A program made the translations under genes and the position numbers. The notes beneath the pieces are model-generated. The model had not been told where the DNA came from, searched no databases, and saw only the letters and a program-made list of their open reading frames with translations. A DNA stretch of 64,000 nt from Agromyces kandeliae (GTDB lineage Bacteria; Actinomycetota; Actinomycetes; Actinomycetales; Microbacteriaceae), in NCBI RefSeq assembly GCF_009674665.1, contig NZ_WKJD01000019.1:186001-250000 (forward strand). The letters run 5' to 3'. Positions 26,506 to 34,938 of this stretch are shown piece after piece. Numbering within the stretch: position 1 is the first letter of the stretch; each line of letters opens with the position of its first letter.

Positions 26506-27729
26506 TCAGACGGACTCGAGCTTGTAGCCCTCTTCGCCGTGGACGATGGTGTCGATGCCCGCGAGCTCGTCCTCGTTCTTCACGCGGAAGCCCATGGTCT
26601 TCTCGATCGCGAAGCCGACCACGAAGGCCACGATGAACGAGTAGAGCAGCACGCCGACCGCGGCGATCGCCTGCACGGCCAGCTGGCCGGCGTCGCCACC
26701 GACGAAGAGGCCGGTGCCGGTCGCGAAGAAGCCGAGGTAGAGCGTACCGATGAGGCCGCCGACGAGGTGGATGCCCACGACGTCGAGCGAGTCGTCGAAG
26801 CCCCACTTGAACTTCAGCTCGATGGCGATGGCGCAGACCGCACCCGCGACGACACCGAGGACGGTGGCCCAACCCGGGGTCAGGTTGGCACAGGCCGGGG
26901 TGATCGCGACGAGACCCGCGACGGCGCCCGAGGCGGCACCGACGGACGTGGGCTTGCCGTCCTTGATCTTCTCGACGATGAGCCAGGCGAGGATGGACGC
27001 CGCGGTCGCGACGAGCGTGTTGACGGCGATGAGGCCGACGCCGGGCATGCCCTCGGCGAGGAACTCGGCACCGGCGTTGAAGCCGAACCAGCCGAACCAC
27101 AGGATCGAGGCGCCGAGCAGGGTCAGCGGCACGTTGTGCGGCTTGTCCATGCCCTTCTGGAAGCCGACGCGCTTTCCGAGCACGAGTGCGAGGGCGAGCG
27201 CCGCAGCACCGGCGTTGATGTGCACCGCGGTTCCACCGGCGTAGTCGATGACGCCCGGGAGGCCGAGGTTGTCGCCGAGCGACAGGATCCAGCCGCCGCC
27301 CCAGACCCAGGCCGCGACCGGGAAGTAGACGAGGGTGGCCCATATGCCGGCGAAGATCATCCACGCACCGAACTTGGCGCGGTCGGCGATCGCGCCCGAG
27401 ATCAGGGCGACGGTGATGATGGCGAACGTCGCGCCGAAGATGACGCCGAGCAGGTCGGCATTCGCCGACTCACCGCCGGCGAGGCCGGCGAGCCCGAAGT
27501 CGGCGAAGGGGTTGCCCGAGAACTCCCAGGCGCTGCCGACCGCGCTCATGTTGAAGCCGTACAGCACCCACAGGACGCTGATCAGTCCCATTGCGCCGAA
27601 GCTCATCATCATCATGCTGACGACGCTCTTCGCCTTGACCAGGCCGCCGTAGAAGAACGCGACGCCCGGCGTCATGAAGAGCACGAGCGCGGATGCCGTG
27701 ACGGCCCACGCGATGTTGCCGCTATCCAT
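26506..27729 (-). CDS. amt: Ammonium transporter Amt
   Basis: A 407-aa Amt/Mep/Rh transporter with 11 predicted TM segments. The pore twin histidines are H170 (GTAVHINAG) and H321 (VVGIHLVGG). The conserved DFAG-type region appears as IDYAGG. It imports ammonium when nitrogen is scarce. There is no leader peptide, and no glnK or glnD follows in the window. Two GTAAC/GAAAC-type pairs about 120-170 bp upstream strongly suggest GlnR control. Confidence 0.97.
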   Translation of the reverse strand: MDSGNIAWAVTASALVLFMTPGVAFFYGGLVKAKSVVSMMMMSFGAMGLISVLWVLYGFNMSAVGSAWEFSGNPFADFGLAGLAGGESANADLLGVIFGATFAIITVALISGAIADRAKFGAWMIFAGIWATLVYFPVAAWVWGGGWILSLGDNLGLPGVIDYAGGTAVHINAGAAALALALVLGKRVGFQKGMDKPHNVPLTLLGASILWFGWFGFNAGAEFLAEGMPGVGLIAVNTLVATAASILAWLIVEKIKDGKPTSVGAASGAVAGLVAITPACANLTPGWATVLGVVAGAVCAIAIELKFKWGFDDSLDVVGIHLVGGLIGTLYLGFFATGTGLFVGGDAGQLAVQAIAAVGVLLYSFIVAFVVGFAIEKTMGFRVKNEDELAGIDTIVHGEEGYKLESV

Positions 27730-27850
27730 AGGTAATCCTCACACCTCTTGGTTTGCAGGGGACGTACCGCGAGGGGGATGAGACTGGGGCTCGTCTCGAG
27801 GTACGTCGATCAGAATGGTGCGAGAAGGTTTCGACGACGGGGCACGCTGC

Positions 27851-27897
27851 GTTTCGCAACGGTTACGGATTCGCCCTGAATGTAACGAGCGTGTTTC
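27851..27897 (-). promoter_or_regulatory. GlnR-type operator upstream of amt
   Basis: On the minus strand the order is GAAAC-N6-GTTAC, then 15 bases, then GTAAC-N6-GAAAC (27882-27897 and 27851-27866). This is the half-site vocabulary of actinobacterial GlnR boxes (gTnAC-N6-GaAAC). It ends 122 bp before the amt start. Confidence 0.65.
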
Positions 27898-27960
27898 CGG
27901 ATGCCGCGACGAGCCTCCGAAATCGCCGCCGAGGACTTGTGCGGGTCGGTCGCTCGCGGC

Positions 27961-29016
27961 TCAGTCGTGCGGCGGGAGCTCGCCCGTCGTGAGGGCGATC
28001 ATGCGCGACATCGAACGCAGGTACTTCTTGCGGTAGCCGCCGGAGAGCATGTCCCCGCCGAACACCTCGTCGAGCTCGACGCCGCTGGCCAGGATGGGGA
28101 CCTCGGCGTCGTAGACACGGTCGATGAACGCGACGAGGCGGAGGGCGGCGTTCTGGTCGGTGAGCTCGCGGACGCCGGTGAGCGCGATGAACTCGAGGCC
28201 CTCGATGAGCTTGATGTACTTCGACGGGTGCACCGTCGACAGGTGCGCCAGGAGCGCGTCGAACCCGTCGAGCGAGACGCGGTGGCCGCGGGAGGCGAGC
28301 GTCGCCGCCGCGTGCTCCACGGCCGCGTCGTCGGCGAGCGCCTCGGCGTGGCCCTCGGTGTCGCGGCGGCGGTAGTCGAGGCCGTCGATGCGCAGCGTCT
28401 CGAAGTTCGACGACAGGGCGTGGATCTCGCGGAGGAAGTCCGCGGCGGCGAACCGGCCTTCGCCGAGCGCGTTCGGCGGAGTGTTGCTCGTCGCCGCGAC
28501 GCGGGTGCCGCCCGCCATGAGTTCGCCGAGGAAACGGGTCATGAGCATGGTGTCGCCCGGGTCGTCGAGCTCGAACTCGTCGATGCAGATGAGGCGCGCG
28601 CCGCGCAGCAGTTCGACGGCCTGCGCGTAGCCGAGCGCTCCGACCAGCGCGGTGTACTCGATGAACGTGCCGAAGTACTTCGGGCCGTGTGCGACGTGCC
28701 AGAGCGCCGCGAGGAGGTGCGTCTTGCCGACGCCGAAGCCGCCGTCGAGGTACACGCCGGGGAGCTCGATGCGCGCCGGCCGCTTCCGTGAGAAGAACCC
28801 GCCCGGCTTCTGCGCGGCGCGCCATGCGCCGGCGAACGTGTTCAGACGGTCGAGCGCGGCCTGCTGCGACGGGAAGTCGTGATCGGGCCGGTACGACTCG
28901 AACGAGGCGTGCGCGAACTGCGGCGGGGGCACCAGCTCGGACGCGATCTCGGCGCCCGTGATCGACGGGTTGCGGTCGACGAGTCGCTCGAGGGCGGATG
29001 CCGCTGCAGTGGTCAT
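27961..29016 (-). CDS. zapE: Cell division protein ZapE (AFG1-like ATPase)
   Basis: A 351-aa AFG1/ZapE ATPase. Walker A GGFGVGKT is at 92-99 and Walker B is LICIDEFEL. The SNTPPNALGEGRF sensor region is present. In E. coli ZapE acts on the Z ring during constriction; the actinobacterial role has not been settled. ATG 29016 is chosen because AGGAGAT lies 9 bases upstream, and the longer reading has no such signal. It is divergent from the rhodanese gene. Confidence 0.92.
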   Translation of the reverse strand: MTTAAASALERLVDRNPSITGAEIASELVPPPQFAHASFESYRPDHDFPSQQAALDRLNTFAGAWRAAQKPGGFFSRKRPARIELPGVYLDGGFGVGKTHLLAALWHVAHGPKYFGTFIEYTALVGALGYAQAVELLRGARLICIDEFELDDPGDTMLMTRFLGELMAGGTRVAATSNTPPNALGEGRFAAADFLREIHALSSNFETLRIDGLDYRRRDTEGHAEALADDAAVEHAAATLASRGHRVSLDGFDALLAHLSTVHPSKYIKLIEGLEFIALTGVRELTDQNAALRLVAFIDRVYDAEVPILASGVELDEVFGGDMLSGGYRKKYLRSMSRMIALTTGELPPHD

Positions 29017-29160
29017 CGGCGTGGGATCTCCTGTTGCACCTCGTGACATGTGCGGTGACGACGACCGGCATGCCGCGTAGATTCGGTGGTGGACGGGTCA
29101 CCAGCCTAGTCCGCTCCCCGATCCCGCCTCGCCCGACCGGGCGACCACTGGAGGTACCCC

Positions 29161-30060
29161 ATGTCCGTCGAGTTCGATCCCGCCGCCAAGCTGGCCGAGT
29201 ACGCCCACCCCGAGCGGCTCGTCACGACGGACTGGCTCGCGGAACGCCTCGGACAGCCGGGCCTCGTGGTGGTCGAGTCCGACGAGGACGTCCTGCTGTA
29301 CGAGGTGGGCCACATCCCGACCGCGGTGAAGGTCGACTGGCACACCGAGCTGAACGATCCCGTGGTCCGCGACTACCTGTCCGGCGCGCAGTTCGCCGAA
29401 CTCCTCTCCGCGAAGGGCATCGCGCGCGAGGACACCGTCGTGATCTACGGCGACAAGAACAACTGGTGGGCCGCCTATGCGCTCTGGGTCTTCACGCTCT
29501 TCGGGCACGAGGACGTCCGACTCCTCGACGGCGGCCGCGACAAGTGGATCGCGGAGGGGCGCCCGCTGACGACCGACGCGCCGGCACGCGAACCCGTCGA
29601 GTACCCGGTCGTCGAGCGCGACGACACCGTCATCCGCGCCTTCAAGGAGGACGTCCTCGCCCACTTCGGCAACCCGCTCATCGACGTCCGCTCACCCGAG
29701 GAGTACACCGGCGAGCGCACGCACATGCCCGCCTACCCCGAAGAGGGCGCGCTCCGCGGCGGCCACATCCCGACCGCGGCGTCCGTGCCCTGGGCCCGCG
29801 CCGCCGCGGAGGACGGCACCTTCCGCACGCGCGCCGAACTCGACGCCATCTACCGCGACGAGGTCGGGCTCCGGGACGGCGACGACGTCATCGCCTACTG
29901 CCGGATCGGCGAGCGATCGAGCCACACCTGGTTCGTGCTGACCCACCTGCTCGGATTCGAGGGGGTCCGCAACTACGACGGGTCCTGGACCGAGTGGGGC
30001 AGCGCCGTGCGCGTGCCGATCGCGACCGGCCCGGAGCGAGGCGAGGCGCCGACCGGCTAG
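29161..30060 (+). CDS. Thiosulfate/3-mercaptopyruvate sulfurtransferase (tandem rhodanese)
   Basis: A 299-aa protein with two rhodanese domains. The N-terminal one (about 15-135) is structural, with VIYGDKNN and no cysteine. The C-terminal one (about 150-290) has the persulfide-forming C247 in [11 protein letters not shown]. The CRIGERSS loop is typical of the actinobacterial CysA/SseA thiosulfate sulfurtransferases. GGAGGTACCCC precedes the ATG. A SufE-type gene follows 36 bp downstream, so the two may pass sulfane sulfur between them. Confidence 0.93.
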   Translation: MSVEFDPAAKLAEYAHPERLVTTDWLAERLGQPGLVVVESDEDVLLYEVGHIPTAVKVDWHTELNDPVVRDYLSGAQFAELLSAKGIAREDTVVIYGDKNNWWAAYALWVFTLFGHEDVRLLDGGRDKWIAEGRPLTTDAPAREPVEYPVVERDDTVIRAFKEDVLAHFGNPLIDVRSPEEYTGERTHMPAYPEEGALRGGHIPTAASVPWARAAAEDGTFRTRAELDAIYRDEVGLRDGDDVIAYCRIGERSSHTWFVLTHLLGFEGVRNYDGSWTEWGSAVRVPIATGPERGEAPTG

Positions 30061-30096
30061 GCCGTCGTCCACGCGCCGGGTGGGAGAATGGACGGA

Positions 30097-30537
30097 ATGG
30101 ATGCCACGACCCTTCCCCCGGCGCTCGCGGAGACGCGCGAGGACTTCCTCGCGCTCGGCGTGAAGGACCGGCTGACGCTGCTGCTCGATTTCTCCAACGA
30201 ACTGCCGGAGCTACCCGAGCGATACCGGGACCACCCCGACCTGCTCGAGCGCGTCGAGGAGTGCCAGTCGCCCGTCTACATCTTCGTCGAGGTCGATCCG
30301 GAGGGCCTCGTGCACATGCACGCGACCGCGCCGGCCGAGGCGCCCACCACGCGCGGGTTCGCGTCGATCCTGGCGCAGGGTCTGGACGGGCTCACGCCCG
30401 ACGAGGTGTTCGCGATCCCCGCTGACTACCCGCAGTCGCTCGGCCTGGGCGAGGCCGTCTCGCCGCTGCGCGTGCTCGGCATGTCGGGCATGCTCGCCCG
30501 CGCGAAGCGCCAGCTCACGGAGCGCATCGCCGCCTGA
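30097..30537 (+). CDS. sufE: SufE family sulfur-acceptor protein
   Basis: A 146-aa SufE-like protein. The acceptor cysteine is C56 in VEECQSPVY, and the fold ends in the LLARAKRQL helix. SufE takes persulfide sulfur from a cysteine desulfurase. Here the neighbour is a rhodanese instead, an arrangement seen in other Actinobacteria. ATG 30097 is chosen because GGGAGA lies 9 bases upstream; the ATG at 30088 is too close to that motif. Confidence 0.92.
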   Translation: MDATTLPPALAETREDFLALGVKDRLTLLLDFSNELPELPERYRDHPDLLERVEECQSPVYIFVEVDPEGLVHMHATAPAEAPTTRGFASILAQGLDGLTPDEVFAIPADYPQSLGLGEAVSPLRVLGMSGMLARAKRQLTERIAA

Positions 30538-30582
30538 CCGGCGGATCCGACGAGCGCGCGATCGACCGCACGGTGCCCGCGC

Positions 30583-31764
30583 TCAGCGCGCCGCGAGCCA
30601 GTCGTGCACGAGCATGGTCCAGCGCCGGGCGTCGTGGTTCCACAGCTTCGTGTGGCGCGCGCCCTCGAACACCTCGAACTGCACGAGGTCTGAGCGCACC
30701 TCCGCGAGCCGGCGCGAGCCGTCGATCGGGACGAAGCCGTCGTCCTCGCTGTGCATCAGCAGGATCGGCACGTGCAGCTCGTCCGCACGGGCGACCGCGT
30801 CGAGCGCCTCGAGGTCGATCGGCGCGGCCAGGCCGGTCAGCGTGCCGGCGAGGGGGGCGCTGAGCACGCGCGCGACCGCGCCGCCGAGCTCCGCGGGCAG
30901 ACCGAGCGCGCGCCCCTGGAATCGGAGGATGTCGGGCCAGTCGACCGCGGGCGACTCCAGGACGACCCCGACCAGGTGCTCGCGGACCTCGTCGGAGCGC
31001 AGCACGGTCTGCAACGCGATGGAGCCTCCCATGGACCAGCCCATCAGGACGACGCGTCGGGCGCCGCGCTCGACGGCGAACCGGACCGCGGCGACCACGT
31101 CCTCCCACTCCGTGCCGCCGAGGCCGTACCTGCGGTCCTCACTGGCAGGCGCCTCGCCGTCGTTCCGGTACGAGACGAGCAGCGAGGACCAGCCCGCCCG
31201 ACTCGCCGGCTCGACCGCGCGCAGCCCCTCGTGGCGCTTGGCGCCACGGCCGTGGACGACGATGAGCCAGTCCGCGGAGGGCGCCCCCGCGGCATCCGTC
31301 GCCGGGACGAACCAGGCCGGGGCCGGACCGAGCGGCGTCGGGACCACGACGTTCTCGTACCGCTCGGCGACCTCCCACGGGCCGAGGTGGACCCAGCCGC
31401 TGATCCGGCCGCGTGCGGCGCGATCCAGGCGGCCGAACTCCACCGACTCGACGACCCGCCGGACCCGATGACCGTCGTCGTGCAGCACGTCGCCCACCAG
31501 CGCGTAGCCCGAGTCGTGCTCGAACCAGAGACCGTACCGGCCGCGCATCCGCGCGTCCTCGGAGCCCGAGAGCACGACCTCGCCTGCCGCGAGGTCGACC
31601 CGCTCGATGCGGAGGTCGTCCTCGCGATCCGGTTCGGGCGTCACCACGCGGCGCGCGAAGACGATCGCCGTCGCGGCGGTCGCGGCCGCGAACGCAGCAC
31701 CCACGATGGCGATTCCGCCGAGCACCGCGCCGATCGGTCCCACCGTGCGCTCGAGCTTCGACAT
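30583..31764 (-). CDS. Membrane-anchored alpha/beta hydrolase
   Basis: A 393-aa protein with one N-terminal TM segment (about 12-36). A beta-rich segment follows, then an alpha/beta hydrolase domain from about residue 165. The oxyanion region is VHGRGAKRHEG, the nucleophile elbow GWSMGGS, the acid is in HSEDDGFVP and the histidine in GARHTKLW. This is a complete Ser-Asp-His set, but the substrate is unknown. AGGAGG lies 4 bases before the ATG. It is convergent with sufE. Confidence 0.88.
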   Translation of the reverse strand: MSKLERTVGPIGAVLGGIAIVGAAFAAATAATAIVFARRVVTPEPDREDDLRIERVDLAAGEVVLSGSEDARMRGRYGLWFEHDSGYALVGDVLHDDGHRVRRVVESVEFGRLDRAARGRISGWVHLGPWEVAERYENVVVPTPLGPAPAWFVPATDAAGAPSADWLIVVHGRGAKRHEGLRAVEPASRAGWSSLLVSYRNDGEAPASEDRRYGLGGTEWEDVVAAVRFAVERGARRVVLMGWSMGGSIALQTVLRSDEVREHLVGVVLESPAVDWPDILRFQGRALGLPAELGGAVARVLSAPLAGTLTGLAAPIDLEALDAVARADELHVPILLMHSEDDGFVPIDGSRRLAEVRSDLVQFEVFEGARHTKLWNHDARRWTMLVHDWLAAR

Positions 31765-31851
31765 CCCGCCTCCTGTTCGTCGCCGACGTGCATCACCCGG
31801 GGTACAGGCGCTCGTGCGGCGCGCCGCCGCCGACCCCCGCGATCGAGACTC

Positions 31852-31857
31852 TAGTCT
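31852..31857 (+). promoter_or_regulatory. -10 of a leaderless DUF3000 - RNase D transcript
   Basis: TAGTCT ends 6 bases before the GTG start of the DUF3000 gene, and no Shine-Dalgarno is present. The spacing places the transcription start on or next to the start codon. Confidence 0.45.
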
Positions 31858-31863
31858 GCACAC

Positions 31864-32451
31864 GTGTCCGACTCGGCGACCACGCCTCCCCCTGAGTTCG
31901 CCGCAGCGCTGGAGTCGCTGCGGGCAGCGACACCGCGAGCGGAACTGCGCGTGTCGGAGATCGCCGCGCCCTCCTCGCTGGCACCGTGGGCCGTGGCGCT
32001 CGCTGCGGACCTGATCCCCGGGCGCCACGCGGAGGATTCCGACCTGGGCACGGGTCGGTTCGTCCTCCTGCACGACCCGTCGGAACCCGAGTCGTGGGGC
32101 GGGCGCTTCCGCGTCGTCTGCTTCGCGCAGGCACCGCTCGAGACCGATATCGGCGTCGACCCGTTCCTCGCGGACGTCGCGTGGTCCTGGCTCGTCGACG
32201 CGCTCGACGCGCGCGGTGCGCGCTACGTCGCCGCCTCCGGGACCGTCACGAAGATCCTCTCGACGGGGTACGGCGAACTCGCCCGGCAGGGCGACGGCGC
32301 GGAGCTCGAGCTCCGGGCGTCGTGGACGCCGCTCGACGCCGCGATCGCGCCGCATGTGGAAGGGTGGAGTGAGTTGCTGTGCATGCTGGCCGGCCTGCCT
32401 CCGAGTTCGGAGGGGGTGACGGCCCTTCCACGGAGGAGGAGACGTGGCTGA
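31864..32451 (+). CDS. DUF3000 domain-containing protein
   Basis: A 195-aa soluble protein of the actinobacterial DUF3000 family. It is recognised by the ELRVSEIAAPSSLAPWAVAL region and the central WGGRFRVVCFAQAPLETDIG stretch. No catalytic motif is known. The gene starts with GTG 31864, has no ribosome-binding site and overlaps the RNase D gene by 8 bp. The function is unknown; the constant pairing with RNase D suggests a link to RNA processing. Confidence 0.85.
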   Translation: MSDSATTPPPEFAAALESLRAATPRAELRVSEIAAPSSLAPWAVALAADLIPGRHAEDSDLGTGRFVLLHDPSEPESWGGRFRVVCFAQAPLETDIGVDPFLADVAWSWLVDALDARGARYVAASGTVTKILSTGYGELARQGDGAELELRASWTPLDAAIAPHVEGWSELLCMLAGLPPSSEGVTALPRRRRRG

Positions 32452-33640
32452 CGAGTTCCACGTGATCGACTCCCACGAGGCCTACGACGACGCGGTCGAG
32501 GCCATCGCGGGGGGCGTGGGTCCGGTCGCCGTCGACGCCGAGCGGGCGAGCGGGTTCCGCTACTCGCAGCGCGCGTACCTGATCCAGCTGTTCCGCCGCG
32601 ACGCCGGGACGTTCCTGTTCGACCCCACGATGGTCGGCGACTTCTCGAGCCTGCAGGACGCGATCCGCGACGAGGAGTGGGTGCTGCACGCCGCCAGCCA
32701 GGACCTGGCGTGCCTGCGCGAGGTGGGCCTCGATCCGACCGGGATCTTCGACACCGAGCTCGCCGCGCGTTTGCTCGGGATGCCGCGCGTGGGCCTGGCG
32801 TCCGTGGTCGAGGAGCTCCTCGGCGTCCGACTCGCCAAGGAGCACTCGGCGGCCGACTGGTCGACCAGGCCGCTCCCCCAGTCCTGGCTGCGCTACGCCG
32901 CGCTCGACGTCGAGCTCCTCGTCGACGTCCGCGACCGACTCGCCGAGCGACTCGTCGATGCGGGCAAGGAGGAGATCGCGCGCCAGGAGTTCGACGCGAC
33001 GGTCCATCGCGCCGCGAAGCCCCCGGCCGCCGAGCCGTGGCGCCGACTGAGCGGCATCCACGCCCTGCGGTCGCCCCGGAACCTCGCGGTCGCGCGCGCG
33101 CTCTGGCACGCACGCGACGACCTGGCGGCCGAGACGGATGTCGCGCCCGGGCGACTCGTGCCGGATGCCTCGATCCTCGCCGTCGCGAAGGCCCTCCCCG
33201 AGTCCAAGCGCGCGCTCTCCGACCTCAAGGCCTTCAACGGTCGTGCGAGCCGCACCGAGATCGATCGGTGGTGGGCGGCGATCGAGGACGCGCGCACCGC
33301 CGAACCGCCCGCTTCGCGCGTTCCGAGCGATGCTCCTCCGCCACCGCGGGCCTGGGCATCGCGGAACCCGGAGGCCGACGCACGCCTCCGACTCGCGAAG
33401 GCGGCCGTCGGCGACGCAGCCGAGGAGCTGGGCATGCCGGTCGAGAACCTGCTGACGCCCGACCACCTGCGGCGACTGGCGTGGCGTCCGCCCGCCGACC
33501 CGACGTCGGAGGCGATCGGCGGCGCCCTCGGGGAGCTCGGTGCACGACCCTGGCAGATTGCCGCTACCGCACAGATAATCGCAATCGCGTTTGTGCAGGC
33601 CGCACAATCGCTCGAAGACGCCGCACACGACGCTTCGTAG
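32444..33640 (+). CDS. rnd: Ribonuclease D-like 3'-5' exonuclease with HRDC domain
   Basis: A 398-aa DEDD-family exoribonuclease. Exo I is VAVDAERASG (near residue 27), Exo II HAASQDLACL (near 86) and Exo III YAALDVELLVDVRDRL (near 150). An HRDC domain lies at about 210-285, and a second helical domain at the C-terminus. It probably trims tRNA or other stable RNA 3' ends. AGGAGGAGACGTG just before the ATG is an ideal ribosome-binding site inside the end of the DUF3000 gene. Confidence 0.92.
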   Translation: MADEFHVIDSHEAYDDAVEAIAGGVGPVAVDAERASGFRYSQRAYLIQLFRRDAGTFLFDPTMVGDFSSLQDAIRDEEWVLHAASQDLACLREVGLDPTGIFDTELAARLLGMPRVGLASVVEELLGVRLAKEHSAADWSTRPLPQSWLRYAALDVELLVDVRDRLAERLVDAGKEEIARQEFDATVHRAAKPPAAEPWRRLSGIHALRSPRNLAVARALWHARDDLAAETDVAPGRLVPDASILAVAKALPESKRALSDLKAFNGRASRTEIDRWWAAIEDARTAEPPASRVPSDAPPPPRAWASRNPEADARLRLAKAAVGDAAEELGMPVENLLTPDHLRRLAWRPPADPTSEAIGGALGELGARPWQIAATAQIIAIAFVQAAQSLEDAAHDAS

Positions 33641-33679
33641 GAACCGGCAACCGATTCCGGCAGCCGCAGGCGGCGTTCC

Positions 33680-33685
33680 TAGGAT
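33680..33685 (+). promoter_or_regulatory. Candidate -10 of the fadA-fadB promoter
   Basis: TAGGAT lies 33 bases before the GTG of the thiolase gene. The short repeat GGATCGGGTGATCC overlaps its downstream edge and may fold at the start of the transcript. Confidence 0.4.
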
Positions 33686-33718
33686 CGGGTGATCCTCCAT
33701 TCGAAAGGGAGCTGCAGC

Positions 33719-34927
33719 GTGGCTGAACGAGCTGACGTCGTATTCGTCGACGGGGTCCGTACCCCCTTCGGCAAGGCCGGCGAAAAGGGCATGTACTGGA
33801 ACACCCGGGCCGATGACCTCGTGGTGAAGGCGATCGTCGGGCTCCTCGAGCGCAATCCGAACGCGCCGAAGGACCAGATCGACGACGTGGCCATCGCGGC
33901 CACCACCCAGACGGGCGACCAGGGACTCACGATCGGCCGGAGTGCCGCGATCCTCGCGGGCCTGCCGAAGTCGGTTCCCGGCTTCGCGATCGACCGCATG
34001 TGCGCCGGCGCCATGACGTCGGTGGCGATGCTCGCCGGGTCGATCGGCTACGGCCAGTACCGCCTCGCCATCGGCGGGGGCGTCGAGCACATGGGGCACC
34101 ACCCGATGGGCTCGGGCGTCGACCCGAACCCGCGCTTCGTCGCCGAGAAGATGGTGTCGGAGGACGCGCTCGTCATGGGCGCCACGGCCGAGCGCATCCA
34201 CGACCGCTTCCCGCACCTGACCAAGGAGCGTGCGGACCGGTACGCCCTCGGCAGCCAGCAGCGGACCGCGTCCGCGTACGAGGCCGGCAAGATCCAGCAG
34301 GACCTCGTCCCCGTCGCGATCCGCACGACCGAGGGCTGGGGCCTCGCGACGCGCGACGAGGTCATGCGCCCCGAGACGACCCTCGAGGGCCTCGCGGGCC
34401 TGAAGACGCCGTTCCGACCGCACGGTCGCGTCACCGCGGGCAATGCCTCGGGCCTGAACGACGGCGCCACCGCGGCACTCCTGGCCAGCGGCGACGCGGC
34501 CAAGGAGTACGGCCTGAACGTGAAGATGAAGCTCGTCAGCTACGCCTTCGCCGGCGTCGACCCGGCCATCATGGGCATCGGTCCCGTGCCGGCCACCGAG
34601 AAGGCGCTGCGGATCGCCGGCCTGAAGATGGACGACATCGGGATCCTCGAGGTCAACGAGGCGTTCGCCGTGCAGGTGCTCTCGCTCCTCGACCACTACG
34701 GGATCGACGACGACGACCCGCGCGTGAACCCGTGGGGCGGCGCGATCGCCGTCGGCCACCCGCTCGCCTCCTCGGGCGTGCGCCTCATGAACCAGCTCGC
34801 CAGCCAGTTCGCGGAGCGCCCCGACGTCCGCTACGGCATCACGACGATGTGCGTGGGCCTCGGTCAGGGCGGAACGATGATCTGGGAGAACCCGAACTAC
34901 TCGCGCAAGGCCGCGAAGAAGGCCTGA
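33719..34927 (+). CDS. fadA: Acetyl-CoA C-acyltransferase (thiolase, FadA)
   Basis: A 402-aa thiolase that cleaves 3-ketoacyl-CoA in the last step of beta-oxidation. The nucleophile is C95 in DRMCAGAMTS. GHPLASSG carries the catalytic histidine and CVGLGQGG the second cysteine. NEAFAVQ is also present. GTG 33719 follows AAAGGGAG. The next gene, 11 bp on, is the fadB-type partner, so they form the usual two-subunit beta-oxidation complex. Confidence 0.95.
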   Translation: MAERADVVFVDGVRTPFGKAGEKGMYWNTRADDLVVKAIVGLLERNPNAPKDQIDDVAIAATTQTGDQGLTIGRSAAILAGLPKSVPGFAIDRMCAGAMTSVAMLAGSIGYGQYRLAIGGGVEHMGHHPMGSGVDPNPRFVAEKMVSEDALVMGATAERIHDRFPHLTKERADRYALGSQQRTASAYEAGKIQQDLVPVAIRTTEGWGLATRDEVMRPETTLEGLAGLKTPFRPHGRVTAGNASGLNDGATAALLASGDAAKEYGLNVKMKLVSYAFAGVDPAIMGIGPVPATEKALRIAGLKMDDIGILEVNEAFAVQVLSLLDHYGIDDDDPRVNPWGGAIAVGHPLASSGVRLMNQLASQFAERPDVRYGITTMCVGLGQGGTMIWENPNYSRKAAKKA

Positions 34928-34938
34928 GGAGCACCGCG

